Below the pieces are notes generated by a model. The model worked only from the letters and a program-made list of their open reading frames with translations. It did not search any database and was not told where the DNA came from. Below, in pieces: positions 22,824 to 37,172 of a stretch of 64,000 nucleotides of DNA; within the stretch, counting starts at the first letter, position 1; the number at the start of each line of letters is the position of its first letter. The position numbers were made by a program, and so were the translations under genes. The stretch is from positions 87,815,632 through 87,879,631 of the forward strand of contig OX411544.1 of NCBI GenBank assembly GCA_948146395.1. Direction: 5' to 3'. The stretch is from Fragum whitleyi (taxonomy: Eukaryota; Mollusca; Bivalvia; Cardiida; Cardiidae).

Positions 22824-23566
22824 TATTTTTATAATTCAAAAATATAAAAAATATATCACATGTAGGACCAACTGTCAAAGTTATATCTCTCGTAATGCGT
22901 ATTTGGTTTCTTGCAACGTGTTCATGGATATATATAAATGTACATGTATGAATTGTGCTTGTTTGTAATTTCTGAAAATGTGACATTTTGAAATAAAGTT
23001 ATCAAATACAGACCATTGAAATCAATGACTCACAGTTATTATACTGCAAAGAAGATACTAGCATTTTCATTGGTTAATGCTGACCTGACAAACATTGATA
23101 TGTACGGCCGCTCCGGTATAACTTCTTATTTTCCATTAAGTCGACTCGTCGGGAATAGACAAAATGTCGAACCGGTAATGGCAGCCATGATTCTCTCGCT
23201 TCGCTTAAAACACGACCAGACTATACTCATTATGGTACAGTAAAAAGCATGTCAGTTAATAAAATATAAATGAAAAAAAGATATAAATGCCAATAAATAC
23301 CTTTCAATTTTACCAATCTGTCTATATAAAGTGCCAACTTTCTCATAGGTTCAGCCAAGAACTAGCTACTTACATATCTCAACATCACCGAAAATAGAAG
23401 TCTGGCGTCACAACCAAATGTGACGTCACTTTGTACATGTTTACTTTTTTCTTAGGGGTGCATTAAGGGATATAGGTGGTTTGAAATGTTTCGGTTTTTA
23501 CCAAAGCCTTAAAAAGGCAAAAGACGGATATAAAGCCCTAAAACTTTGAAGTATAATAAATTCGTA

Positions 23567-23702
23567 ATACGGTTTCTTGTCTGGATATATGACGTTTAAT
23601 TCACGGCAGTGAAAATGATGTCAACCCCCGCCTACGGCTCCGGTGACATCATTTTTTCTAGCTGGGAATAAATCGTCATATATCCCGACAAGAAACCGTA
23701 TA
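23567..23702. repeat. 136-bp imperfect palindrome
   Basis: ATACGGTTTCTTGTCTGGAT at the left pairs with ATCCCGACAAGAAACCGTAT at the right. The arms are about 68 bp and about 80 percent complementary. The centre (ACCCCCGCCTACGGCTCCGG) is GC-rich. It lies in the intron of the two-exon gene. Confidence 0.8.
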
Positions 23703-24507
23703 ACTAATATGATGGAGTGTTGATATAAATGTGACCAGTCTCTCGTAAAGGGACCAACTGAGCAGTGCGAGAAGTCTCGATCATTGTCAGACTGCGCAAT
23801 GTATGTAGATTAATCAGGGTCGGAGTTTTTTTTATCTCTATACATTCAACTCAATTCGATAATTTCCAATTAAAAGTCAGTAAGCTAAAGACACGCGTCA
23901 ATTTGTAGATCTCGAAATGACGTCACCGGTGTAAGGACAACCGGGCAATAATTAAGTTCTACTGGACCTATGGAAAACCTAACCGAGACGCAAAAAAGGA
24001 TACAATATGATAAGGGGTCTTCAAGTGTAATCAGATCTCTTCTTTTTAAATGGCCGAAAAGAGTGTGTTTGTGTGTTTGGAATTTAGAGAGTTTCTGCAG
24101 GATGACGTCCGAGAATGAAAAACGTCTCCTCGGCGTTGGATCTGTAGCTGACACGGTACAACATTATTGTTGTATCTTACACACACATTATACACCATAA
24201 TCCATAATTTTTCATCATATTGGTATGAAAATAGTACTTGTCCAACGGATGAAGCGATACAGAAATTCTGTTGATTGTTGATTTAAGTATATGTAAAATT
24301 CATCATATTGGTATGAAAATAGTACTTATCCAATGGATACAGATATTGTGTTGATTGTTATTTTAAGTGTTTGTAAAATTCCAACTTTCAACGGAAGTTG
24401 TCAATACCGTAGCGTCATATTGACGTCGTTACTGTGCGCTGGTACCAAATGACTACATGTTTAAGAATGTTTATTAGAGGTGACAATCTAGTTGAATTAC
24501 ATACAAG

Positions 24508-24716
24508 GCGCGATTTCATAATTGAAACTATAAGCGTCTTGTTGATTCTTGAAGAAATATAGAGCTATTTATAGAACTTGTGTGCATATTTTATAAAAGG
24601 AATTAAGTAATAATGGCTTATTTTGTTCATCCTAAACAAAATTAGCGAAAATGGATTACCTGCTTTTAATTTCATTAAAATCATTCAGCTTGTCAATTAT
24701 CCGACGGTGTAAACTG
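24508..24716 (-). mobile_element. MITE family A, partial, intronic
   Basis: Only the right half of an inverted copy: GGCGCGATTTCATAATTGAA, then the palindrome (ATTTTGTTCATCCTAAACAA), then GTCAATTATCCGACGGTGTA and AACTG followed by TA. Confidence 0.75.
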
Positions 24717-24982
24717 TAGCTCTTTCGAATTCCTGCTACACATTGAATAATCGGAAGTGTTATGAACAAGTTCAAATACTGCTTTTAGTATTTCTTTTTA
24801 TCCTTTTCTCAAATTTGTGTGTATTGATGAAGTACATCGTTAAAAAGAGTTTAAAAACTTCAGTAGCCCCCTACGATATAGTTTTGGCTTACATGTATAT
24901 GTTGCTTTTTTCTGTCCCTTTTTTGTGGTGTTTTAAGCCATAACTTAAGTTAGGATAAACTTCTAATTTTCTATCATTTCAG

Positions 24983-25727
24983 TGAACGACTCTTTCCGAA
25001 GCAATGGGAGGCGGAAAATGAGATGGACAAAAGTTTGAAGATTCTAAAGCGCAAGCAAGCTGCCACACTGCGCTTGCGCAAGATGAACACAGTACACGAG
25101 CGCCTCCTGGAGGGAAAGATTCGAGTTCTGAGCACAAGTTTTGACCAATTAACGAAGGAGTTGAGAAAAGAGACAACCAACCTTAAAGCAGAAATGGAAG
25201 ACGCGAAACCATCTCTACTTTTACCGCGTATTGACTCTGGCAAATCAAGTATCGTGGAATCTCGTAGTCAGAGTCGAATGAGTGAAAACACGAGAGCTAG
25301 TCGATCAACTTCTCAGGAGTCCGGGGTCTGTCATTCGTGTCATTATGATCCCACTAATACAGAAAGATGCAAACATTTTCCTTGCTATCTTCCGATAACC
25401 TATAATAGCCTAGGAATTCTACCAAAGAACAATTCGTATTCGAATACCGGTAACTATCGACGACTATTACAACGTTGTCGAGATTTACGGCCGCCTACGT
25501 CACAAATACCATTTGACGTCATACCTGATAAACAAGAAATTGAACACGAACTGTTAGAGTCGAAAGCACCTCGCACTACAGTCAAGGAAAAAATTCGCGG
25601 ACTCAAACTCTTAGTGAGAGAAATGAAAGAGAGAAATGAAAAGACAAAGCCTAAAGAATGGGCGGTGAAATACGGAGAACCAATACCTAGGCGTTTTATT
25701 TTAAAACCATTAAAATCGGGAGTGTGA
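24983..25727 (+). CDS. Exon 2 of an uncharacterised coiled-coil protein
   Basis: Supplies residues 31-278. The acceptor is a good pyrimidine tract ending TTTCAG at 24982. The protein is basic and mostly hydrophilic. Residues about 33-105 are rich in Lys, Arg, Glu and Leu with few helix breakers and probably form a coiled coil (KSLKILKRKQAATLRLRKMN is typical). A Ser/Arg-rich linker follows. Then comes a four-cysteine cluster C147-x2-C150-x9-C160-x4-C165, with His at 148, 151 and 162, which could bind zinc. A second charged helix lies at about 215-255 and a basic tail ends the chain. There is no signal peptide or membrane segment, so it is likely intracellular. I do not recognise the family. 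A start at Met45 (25023) without exon 1 is possible but less likely. The strand, the codon-length open frame and the splice logic make it a real gene. Confidence 0.75.
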
Positions 25728-26065
25728 AATTCACTTTATTATATGAAGCAACGTTTTTTTTTCTTTTCACGTTTTTGAGATTTTTTTCTCTACTTTATTT
25801 CTTTCTTCATTGTATTCTTTATTTCTGCGGCTGTGGCTATTGAATTAAGTGTGTCCCACATTATTTAATTTAATGCCCTTATAATTAAAATAACGCAACT
25901 AGTTTTAATTTTAGAGGTCCATATTTCTTTAAAGGTTACAAGACAGTCTCACTTCACGCAAAATTTATACCGTTGTCTCTCATGCGAAAACGTTCCATTT
26001 CGAAGCCGAGTTGAATACATGTAATTATTAAATAAGGAGAAAATTACCTTAACTTTCTAAATATT
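25728..26065 (+). other. Probable 3' UTR of the two-exon gene
   Basis: AT-rich. The nearest polyadenylation-like hexamer is the variant ATTAAA at 25884-25889, 157 bp after the stop codon. No canonical AATAAA is seen before the next MITE. Confidence 0.35.
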
Positions 26066-26240
26066 CAATTAACAAAGTCGTAAAATCGACAAGTTGAATG
26101 ATATTGACATGATTTTGGAATGATATTAAATGAGTGTGTGGAGGGAGTTTTGTTTGAAATGTAACGGAGATAATACAATATCGCCAATTTCGTCAAAATT
26201 TGACGAATTTGGCGATGTTCTGTTTCTCCCTTTAAAAATC
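26066..26240 (+). mobile_element. MITE family A, left-end fragment
   Basis: CAATTAACAAAGTCGTAAAA followed by the usual GATTTTGGAATGATATTAAA and GAGTGTGTGGAG. The palindrome is unusually clean here: TATCGCCAATTTCGTCAAAA facing TTTGACGAATTTGGCGAT. The right half is lost. Confidence 0.75.
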
Positions 26241-29200
26241 TACATTATTTCCTATCTATTGATGTCACAGACCAATCAGGCAATTTCAACACTAGCCATT
26301 AGATACAGCAGTCTCTGAATTCAATGGGAAAATTGTTTAAAGCAATTGAAACGTTTTCAAAACCACACTTCAAGTTTCAGGAACAGTTTGAAGTATGTAT
26401 TGATAGTACAACGCCTACTTTTATTGGCTTACCTCCGTAGACCTAAATTTTGCCTATAACATTCTTCCCTAACTTTCGACATCAGCGAAGATTCAAAGAT
26501 TTTGAAACGGTTTATTGCTATATGCAATTTTGTTTTTAAATGCACATTAAAGATTTTTTATCAAAACTTTGTTCATCAGACCAGCAAGGTAATGGGGCAC
26601 GTTTACTAAGAAGGCGTTTCTACGGAAAGTAACAAGGAGCCCAATAGTAAAAAAATTCTGTCCATAAAAGGTAGTCAGTTTTGACAAGAATTAAAAAAAA
26701 TCAAGTAAGTCATAAACGGTTAAGGTTTGATGAGATGAAATTGTGAACGTAACTTTTTGAATTAAGTATACTTAAATTGAGCAACTGTAAGTATTTAGAC
26801 CTCCGAAATCTCAGAATTTGTGTCATCGAAGATCCAAAACCAGGTCAAAGAATCAAATCTTAGAAAAAAAAATATTCTCTGCGGAATACGGCTTGGCCTT
26901 CATTTATGATATTATTTTCCCCTGCACATATATAGAGCTATTCACATTTAACACTGGACTGTATTTTTGGTGAACGAAATTTTCGTTCACCAGTGTTATA
27001 TACCGTGTATGGAAAATCCTGTAGGATCTTAATAGGTTTTAAATAAAGCAGTACCTCTTTAGATTCAATTTAGTATCTCTAGATACTTCTCTCTACAAAA
27101 TCACTGTTTGTATCGTGAAATGCATGATTCTAGCATTCTTCATCAAGTGAAGATAATGAAAATTACCCTTTAAAAACACAAAAATATCTTGGAATGTCTA
27201 TACGAGCGAATTTTTGATCGGCGTAAGATTGTCGAGAGTTGAGAGCAAAAACAAAGGTTGTGTCTGTACACTGTATAGACCGATACTATGTTTTTGATTT
27301 AAACCTTCGCTATTGCAACTTGTAGTAATTTGCCGGAAATGTGTGTTTATTGAGGTCGTGAACTCTTGAACTTCTACACACCCCTGATTGGCCATAACCC
27401 ACGTGATGACCTACTACAATTTTACCTGCCTTCTTATGAATGAAGTCTTTGCTTATAAGTTACGAAAGGTCAAGTTTACAAACGAATGGAATGTCCCTGC
27501 CGTATTTCTCCTATTAAACGCGCCCGAGCGCGATGCAAAACGTCGTGGGGGCGCTATTATTTCAGACTCTTTTACTTAATTAAAGAAAAATTATCTATTA
27601 AGGCTATAGATTTAAAAAATAAAATAAAATGTTAGCTAATGAATTGTAATTCTGTCATTTTAAGTCATCTATCGAAATACGGTCACCCTCGACCATTAAT
27701 TGCAGCTTTCAAAAGCAAGTGATTGTGTTAGCAGAAGCCGAGATTATTATTATTGTTATTATTTGTACAAGGTAGGAAGTTCCAGACGATGCAATATTCA
27801 ATGTTCCGCTACCGATGGACAAAGCGGTCTAATAAATCATTACCTATTCACGTATGAAATAAATAATCCTGTATTAAATCCTAAATTTCGTGATGTGTAA
27901 ATGCACCCGGTACATGAAATGAAAGTGTTTCGTAGTGAAAACACAAAACGTCTGGAGCTAGCTGGGTCACCGCGTGTCGGCACCCTTTGAAGTCCCCAGA
28001 TTCTTGCAAGCGGCGACGTCGCTTTTGAAATAAGTCACACACGAAATTTTACGGGGTTTTTCCTATTTTAACAGTATGAATTGTGACAAGGATTTAATCA
28101 TTTGACTCGGATATTTTGTATATTTGCAGAAGGTGAAATGATTTCAGAAATATTTTCGTAACAACGAAAGGGGATTTTGTTCGCATATGACTTATGAAGA
28201 ATAACGAGAAATAGTTTTAATTTTGTGTTAAATTTTAACCTTTCGCACTTCCGGAAGACTGCGCGATTTAGGACGCGTTAGCTTTTCAGATGTCTAACGA
28301 TCTTTTAATGACGCAACCAGCCTTATCCTGATAGGAATTTAAGATAGTTAACCCACAATCTAATGAACATTACGTCGTGGAGAAGCAGCTTTTGAATTTA
28401 AATTCGAGACCGGATTTTTCACCACAGACCATGGACGGTTGGATGCTGTTGATCGTATAGTCAAGGGCCTGGGAATCGTATTTATGGGGGAGCGCGTTTA
28501 TTAGGGAGGGCGCGTCTAAATTCTCATTGAAACTTAAACACGCACCACTTGACCGTGACCAACCTTGATATGAAATAAAATTTAAACAATTACCAGACAA
28601 CTTATGTTCTCAACTACCAAATTTACACCTCTTGCTTAAATCCCGTTTTTATCTTAAAGCTTGTTGTTGCATACTGGTGTAATGTAAATATCTTCGGTTA
28701 CGGGTATTTTTGTATTATATTACCCAAATCCAATTTCCTGTTTTTTTTTTTTTTTTTTTTTTTTTCAAACAAGGCCGGAAAACAGGGAATATAGCAATCT
28801 CGGTACGATTTACTGTTAATATATGAATGTCGTGAATAGATAAATAAATAAAAGAATCAAATGAACAAATATCCCAACACGATAGACCTAATTTCAAATT
28901 TTAACATCGAATGGATTTTTTTTTTCAAAGTACTTGACATCGTAACTACAACTGTATAGTAGCGCTTCTATCCCTCAGATGGCTCTAGAATTTCCTCAAT
29001 ACAATCAATTATCTATTTGTTTTACCGGAAGTAGGTAAAATATTACAGAAAACGAAACTTGGATTGTAAATCAATCGCCTGTGGACTGGAGCATCTTTAC
29101 CTTAATATGGAAATTGGTATTTCTCGCACCAGAACTATAATGAGCATACATCTGTACGTAGCTGCCATCTTCTACCCTCTTAGGTTTACGATTATCTGCC

Positions 29201-29805
29201 GTTTTGTAGGAGCAATAGAATTTAAACAACGACTATATTTGGACAATTCATTAGCTGTACAAAATACCTTCCTACATAGATTTCATCGAATTGTTTGTTT
29301 TTTGTTTTTTGTTTTTTTAATTCATTTTTACGCAATGGCATCAGATGATTATTCTTTCACGAGACTGAATATTACTGAAAGAGACCAAAACCCTGTAATT
29401 ACAATTACGAAACAGCGGTCTTTTAATTCGGAGGATTGGGGGGGGGGGGCATTCAGGTCGTACCAGAGCCATAGCGGATAACGTTTAAAAGTCAAAATGC
29501 AAAAAGACTGCTGTTTAATCTGCTAAAATATGTGTTCCGCATGTGGAAATTGAATTACCTTTCTGACTGCTATTTTTTGAGTTAAGAAAAGAATCATTAG
29601 TCTGACACTATAGTTGCCTGTTTTCTTTTCTCTAGGCTTATCGCTCTCTGTCTATCGGTCTGTCTCTGTCTGTCACTCTCTCTACCTTTCTTTTCCTCTC
29701 TTTCTCATTCTTTGAATTTAGAATTTTGACGAGACACTTTCCCTTGATTATTTTTTTATATTTATAATTTCTCTTTTCTCAACGAATTCAATATATCACT
29801 TTAGA
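26241..29805. other. Intergenic, no gene supported
   Basis: AT-rich with only short ORFs. A perfect-arm palindrome lies at 26969-26991 (GGTGAACGAAA, T, TTTCGTTCACC), inside outer arms AACACTGG/CCAGTGTT (26950-26997). A T25 run is at 28741-28765. The 140-codon ORF at 29059-29481 has no recognisable domain and contains T-rich and G-run sequence; I do not call it. Confidence 0.45.
28741..28765. repeat. Poly-T run (25 bases)
   Basis: Uninterrupted T25; could be the poly-A tail of a minus-strand retrocopy, but no such body is recognisable next to it. Confidence 0.7.
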
Positions 29806-29861
29806 ATGCCAACAGATTCGTTTGCCATCAGTACTTTCAGTGCTTTGATTATATGTAGGTC

Positions 29862-31640
29862 TGAGGGGTTTGTTATTCCCCTCCATAAAAAAGGTAGCTT
29901 AAACGATGTAAACAATTATAGAGGCATAACACTACTTAGTACTCTCGGCAAACTGTTTACACGCATGTTAAATAATAGATTATGCGACTGGGCAGAACTT
30001 TACAGTGTTGACATTGAATCCCAGGCAGGTTTCAGACAAAATATGGGAACTGTTGATAATATCTTTGTCTTACATGGAATAATAAACCATATGATAAATA
30101 ACGGGAAACAATTGCATTGTGCTTTCATCGATTTTAGTAAGGCGTTCGATTATGTTAATAGAGATAATCTTTGGATGAAATTGATAAAGTTAGGCATAAG
30201 AGGAAATATTTTCAATATAATCAAATCTATATATGACAATGTAAAATCTAGGTTAAGGTACCTGAATTGCCTGAGTGACAGCTTTGGTTGCTCTCTAGGT
30301 GTAAGACAGGGCGAGTGCCTGTCTCCCTTTCTTTTTTCAATGTTCGTTAACGACAAAGAAGAGGAATACATTAGAAATGGTTGTAATGGTATAGATATGT
30401 ATATGTTTAAATTTTTTCTCATTTTGTATGCTGATGACATTGTTGTGTTTGCAAATAATGCTTCTGAGCTACAAAAAAAAACTTGATTTGTTATTTGAAT
30501 ATTGTTCTAAATGGAAATTGTTAGTAAATAGTGCTAAAACCAAAGTTATGATTTTTAGAAAAGGCGGCAGATTGTCAAATACCATTAATTTTAATTATGG
30601 AGGTACTCCAATTGAAATAGTTGAAAAGTTTGTATATTTTGGCATCGTATTTTCCTCAGGGGGTTCTTTTACTAATGCTCAATGCACTTTAGCTGGACAG
30701 GCACTAAAGGCTATTTTCAAATTGAATAAATACTTACAAAAATTTACAAACTTATCCATAAAGCATAAATTAGATCTTTTTGACAAACTAGTTCTACCTA
30801 TATTGAACTACGGAAGCGAAGTTTGGGGTTTTCAATCCGGGCAAACATTAGTCCATTCGAAATTCTGCAAAAGGTCATTGGAGTTAAGAAAACATGTCAA
30901 AATGACTTTATCTACGGCGAATTAGGCAGGGTCCCACTTCAAAATTATAGATTTTATAGCATCATAAAATTTTGGACAAAAATTTTAGTAGCAGACAACA
31001 AAAAGTTTATCAAAATTACATACAACACTCTTTATCAAGATTAACTAGATAAACCAAACTGTAAAAACTGGTGTTCTCTATGTCGCGATTTATTAAATTC
31101 TTTGGGCTTTGGTGATGCCTGGATACAACAATCGGTAGGCGACAACAAAAGTTTTTTACTTTTAGTTAAGCAACGAATTAATGATCAATTTCTCCAAAAC
31201 TAGACAAGCCGATTAAGTGAATCAAGCCGTGTCCTCTTTTATGGTAGAATAGCTGAATTCAAATTTCAGCCGTATCTTGAGTGCGTAAAAATAGAAAAAT
31301 ATAGAATAAGTCTTTCCTAGCTTCGTGTATCGTCGCACAGGTTGTGTGTCGAGACAGGTAGGTGGAAAAGACCTACAAGTACACCATTAAATGAACGAAA
31401 ATGTTCACAATGCCATAAATTAGAGGATGAATATTACTTTTTTATTGAATGTAGTCGTTATGCACAATTGAGAAAAGAATTTTTACCGCAATACTTTTGG
31501 AAGGCCCCGAACACGTATAAGTTCATAGCACTAATGAAAAGTGAAAAACTGAACCTGATTAAACGGCTAAGCAATTTTATTAATAAAGCATTCACGTTAA
31601 GGAACGAGATCTTGTATTCTAATTGATAAAACGAACATCA
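29862..31640 (+). pseudogene. Decayed LINE: RT to C-terminal zinc-finger part of ORF2
   Basis: Three to four broken frames together give a reverse transcriptase: palm motif A FIDFSKAFDYVN (about 30128-30163), motif GVRQGECLSPFLFSMFVND (about 30298-30354), catalytic YADD in LYADDIVVFANNA (about 30426-30464), the thumb with FVYFGIVFSSGG, then a C-terminal CxxC...H/ExxC region (ERKCSQCHKLEDEYYFFIEC, about 31395-31455). Frames shift near 30480 and 30840, and stop codons interrupt 31045-31320, so it is dead. It lacks the endonuclease and starts abruptly at SEGFVIPLHKKG. Clade not determined; no RNase H seen. Confidence 0.85.
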
Positions 31641-32879
<1,239 letters not shown>

Positions 32880-33008
32880 ATATTGTTGTATAATGTCCAC
32901 CATATTACAAACATTGTTAATATGCTGTATTGTATTGTCCTCATGGGTTGTTAAGACCTTCTGGATGCTTATTTAATAAAGCTTATTATTATGTATTTTA
33001 TAACGAGA
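32880..33008 (+). mobile_element. LINE 3'-end-like segment
   Basis: ATTGTCCTCATGGGTTGTTA then GACCTTCTGGATGC and TAATAAAGCTTATTATTATG resemble 3' ends of CR1/L2-type LINEs, which terminate in short repeats such as TTATTATT. It could be the tail of the LINE at 29862-31640, separated by the simple-repeat spacer. Assignment is from memory of such tails and is tentative. Confidence 0.45.
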
Positions 33009-33009
33009 T

Positions 33010-34150
33010 TTCTCTGTATTTTTTCAGGTTTATCCCTAGAACCAGATTTGTAGATAGGCCTGCATCAAATATTAGACTAAAAGCTTTACAAAGTATTGGA
33101 GTAATCTCTATCATCGTGTCTTTGCAGAATTTGCACTAATTCCAACAGAACCAGGACTTTTGCCTATATTCAGTTCTTTTATGCTATTTACTATTTCATC
33201 TTCACTTTTAGGACTGTTTGTGGTATCTTCTACATCATTAGTCAGGGTAATTTATTCACTCTGTGTGTAGTATGCGTCATACAACAATGATGAATAGTAG
33301 TTTTCAAAAGATTCTGGTGTTATTTAAGGAGTATTCTGACTTTTAATAGTTTTCCAGAAAAAATGACGATTATTGTGAGCTTCTACCATATTTCGCTGTC
33401 GAGCCTAGTAAATATGTTTCTTCCGTGAGTTGAATTTTCCTCTTAATTCTTTATATTGTTCTAAATATTGTTTATGACTGTTGATTCTAAATGCCCGTAT
33501 CTTAGTGTATTTATCATATTTAGCCATCTCACTCACACTCCTCATCCCACCATGGTGGCTGAGTATTAACATGATCAAACTATCCCTGACCTCTTACTCT
33601 CATAGACTCTGCGGATTTCTGCAAAAAATAGATAATTATTTTTCAACACTATTATCAATATAAGACTTACCTAGCAAATAATTTGTCATTTCTTTTTGTT
33701 GTAAATTGTTATGAACTTCAGCAAAAAGGATTCAGCTTTACTTTGAGACGATTTATGATTAATTATTTCTTTATTTGCTCAGTTGTTCCTTTTTTGTATA
33801 TTGTAACATGTTTTGTTTAGGACTGTCGTTTTCAAGGCTGAACTTGCAGTAAAGAGGGAAACGATCAGTTCAGTTCTGTCTTCAATATTTAAGTACCAAA
33901 TCTGAGCTTCCAACTGCATAGTCAACTGTACTGACTTCACTATTGGCAACACAGGTGTAGTTCCCCGCTGAGTCATTGTGTAGTCTTCCATTTAATATAT
34001 GTACGTATATCATACATGCTGCAGAGTTCAAAAAGGGATTTGCCAAATTGATTGAATTTTGCCATATCTTTGTTTTTTTCTTGTTCGATTAAAGGTACTG
34101 CCCTCATACATTGTGTCACCAAAAATAAAACTTAGGTCATCTGATGGTAT
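33010..34150 (-). pseudogene. Decayed LINE: endonuclease to RT start
   Basis: On the minus strand, frames broken by indels give an endonuclease C-terminal part near 33970-33780 (LHNDSAGNYTCVANS-like words, then VLNIEDRTELIVSLFTASSA), and the RT N-terminal region near 33190-33030 (IKELNIGKSPGSVGISAN and ITPILCKAFSLIFDAGLST). It ends close to a WSEG-like codon group, exactly where the plus-strand LINE at 29862 begins. Several stops and frameshifts: not functional. Confidence 0.7.
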
Positions 34151-35060
34151 ATTATCCAAAATATCTTTAGTCCTTTGATTTAAGTCACTGCTTTAAACGT
34201 TAACAGGGTAATTGTGGGGTCATATGGATCGTCGTTTTCAAGAAAGGAAATGATCCGTCGGAAAACGTTCCTTATGGTATATTATACTTAGTGTAATCTC
34301 TTTTATGCGAATAATTCCACAAACTTTATTTGATTCCGTAAGACTTTTTCACAAGGTAACCGTGGCGTCATAAGCCTTGTTGATTTTGAACATGGGCAAA
34401 ATCCGCTGAAAGTATGGTATCTTGATCTTGTATTAAGTTCAACACATATAGTTTCCCCTTGAACTTAAGGAACCAATTTCCTTAATATCAGATAAGCTAA
34501 AGGGAAAAAAGGATATTCAAACGTTTTTAATATTTATTTTCTTTTCAATATTTTCAATTTTTTATTTTCTTTTATCTATCTTACTTGATTTTATGTAGGT
34601 TCATTTCAAAATTTGCTTATTATTTCAGTGAAGGTATGAAGGTGCTGTCAGGATATGATAGAAATGTATTAGTTATAATTGTATAGAATAAGTTTCGAAT
34701 AAATCCGTATATATGAAGACATCATTTATTATTGTTTTCTTTTTTTTTTTCAGAACAATTATCTTTCGTTGGGTGTACAACAAAAGTTACATTTTCATGG
34801 GTCTCGAAATCATGCTTTAAAATATAGGTTTTGTTGTTCACGAAATTTAAGATATATCGATATTGAAGTTTTTGGTAATTTCAATGGCTTGGCTCTAATA
34901 CTATCATATGATGTTCTACCTTTATTTCTCAATAATTAACCGAAAAACATCCAAGAATTCCATTTGTGTCAGATACAGAATTTGTCTAAGTTTAAGAATA
35001 TTGTATTGAAAACTTAAAATGTAAGGGATATAACTAGCGTGTTTCAGCATCTGATTTTGT
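34151..35060. other. Intergenic, no gene seen
   Basis: AT-rich. A 14-base near-match to a segment at about 52582 (ACCGAAAAACAT) occurs near 34940. Nothing else recognised. Confidence 0.4.
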
Positions 35061-35069
35061 AAGAGTTGT

Positions 35070-35275
35070 TTTAGCTGCGTTGATCGAAAGCCAGCGAGAT
35101 TTTGCCATGGCGTTGTGTCAAGAATGTTCCTTGGGTGACCATGTACATTGGTTTTTCAAGAAAGTTTGATTGACCCACAAATATATGTGTGTTGCAGGGT
35201 AGAGCTAATTTTCACATTTAAATCTTTAAAAATCTTCTTCTCTCAACCTATTGGGCTCATTTAAACGATTATGGG
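35070..35275 (+). repeat. Decayed copy of the GGCGTGGCAGGG-type repeat
   Basis: AGCTGCGTTGATCGAAAGCC at the start, then GAATGTTCCTTGGGTGACCA and TTGATTGACCCACAAATATA follow the monomer order of 2645-3534 with many substitutions. Confidence 0.6.
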
Positions 35276-35599
35276 GTATTAAAAAAAGGAAATTAAAAAG
35301 GGTTTAATTTGAGCCTTTGTGTGACATTCCCAACAATTTTAAAGATTCAACAAGCAAAGCCTCTAGCCATTCTTTACATCTGCATGGTCTGACTAGGGGC
35401 TTTACTTTGCCCTTTGTAGAAAGATAAGGTCCAAAAGTGTCTTTAGACAGTCGGACAATCTTCTAATTACACTATGTGACAAAACAAGGTTGGTTAATGT
35501 TGGCCCTTCACGCACATATCAAATTGTCGGAAATGTCACGCACATGATCATTTAAATTTATGCACATAACAAAATTTGACCATGTGTTATACTTTACGA

Positions 35600-36110
35600 T
35601 AACATTGAAGATGATCGTGAAATTGACAAAGTTAAAATTATATCTTTTAGAATTATTTCGGACATTAAGTAGACTTATGTTTGATTTTAATTCAAAGGGG
35701 GGTAAACCAATTTTACTTATTTCGTTCAAAATGAACGAAGTTTTCATTGTTTGGGAACATCCTTTTATTTAAATTTACTCACTGTAATGATTTTATTTCT
35801 TAATGAACAAATCAAACGATCAAAACTGCATATCGTCCAATAAAAGGTGGATTGACTTTATCGTTTTATTTCTTCACATATTACCTTCCTTGACTTCTTT
35901 GACGAACAGCCCGGAATTATTAACCATTCTCTGTAAGCACTTACACTTTTTTGGCACACATAAGAACAGATTTTGTTCAAACTTGCACAAGTTGATCCCC
36001 ATATAAGATCATTACAAAATATATCACTCATTCGGAAAGGGGTGCTATGTTGCCATAGAAACAGGCTATAGAAAGTCAGAATTTTGCAAAATGCCATATT
36101 TCAAATCCAA
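35600..36110 (+). repeat. Repeat family C, copy 1
   Basis: Starts like family A (GATCGTGAAATTGACAAAGT) but then has its own palindrome TTCGTTCAAAATGAACGAA and the tract CATTGTTTGGGAACATCC. Tracts AAAAGGTGGATTGACTTTAT and CTTGACTTCTTTGACGAACA recur at about 45985-46055. The end carries GTTGCCATAGAAAC (36049-36062). Confidence 0.6.
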
Positions 36111-37172
36111 ATTTCAAATTTTTGCAGCATATATGGGGGAAAATTGTTTAAAGCAAATAGATAAGGTGTTCTAGTTATCAAAACATTAAAAATCCCATGG
36201 GGAACATACCCTAATTTTTTCACAATTCTCGATTGAAAATTGTATACTCTTAAAAATGGCCATAATATACATGAACTATCCCTGTTTTCAGGAGGTTACA
36301 ATAATTCAATGCAGAAGATTTTACAATACATGTCCATATTAATTGAAAGATGAATTAATAAATATTCCTTTAAAAATCAGGATTTACTGCTTTCATGTGG
36401 TATAATTTTAGAATTATAATTTGAAAAAATGGTGTAATTTCTTAAATTTAGTCTTGTAGTCTATATTAGAGTTACTTCCCTTTGAACCCATAGCAACAAT
36501 CCAAAACGGCGGATAGAGATAACAAAATGTGCAACCAATATTTCGCATTTATTAATTCATTCTATTAACAATTTAGCTAATTTAAAGATGTAAACTTATT
36601 ATCGTTATTTATCTTAGAGAAAAATATATAAAAAAAATTCCATTTAAGCTATTTTAAGCTGAAACTACAAGAAAAGGGACACTCCTTGATTTTGTTGTTT
36701 TACATACATTCAAAATTAAATAAGAAAAGAATTGGGTACCATGAAAACTTAGTCAACCACATGAAGCAAGCCACATTCCCTCGCTGACACCCGTAGTGTC
36801 AACATCTTTTTATCAATAATACATATCTTAATCCATTGCATTGTTACCTATAGGAATTAGTTGTGATTCTTTTTGGATACTAATTTAATAAATAATTTAA
36901 TAAAATAATATAATTAAAATAAAAAATTAGTGATTAAAATATAAAAAAAAATAATAATTTTGTGGTATATTGTGAAAATTACTCTTGGATTACCCTGGAG
37001 AATTAGAGAAGAAAAATTAGGTGTTGATGTTCCACAGACTGGTTTAATTTCATTATTACCCAATACTAACGTCTCACATTACCCTATCGAGCATTTTTTC
37101 AAAATATTAATAACCACAGTTACAAACCAAATCCTGCCCTATTTCCAATTTTGATTGAATTAAGAGCTAAAA

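Noticed and set aside
24097..24151. Possible extra exon of the two-exon gene between TTTCTGCAG and GTACAA
   Set aside because: Its 55 nt would put the downstream exon out of frame, giving an immediate TGA at 24983.
29059..29481. 140-codon ORF upstream of the decayed LINE
   Set aside because: No recognisable domain, T-rich and G-run composition, no splice or expression support; chance ORF more likely.
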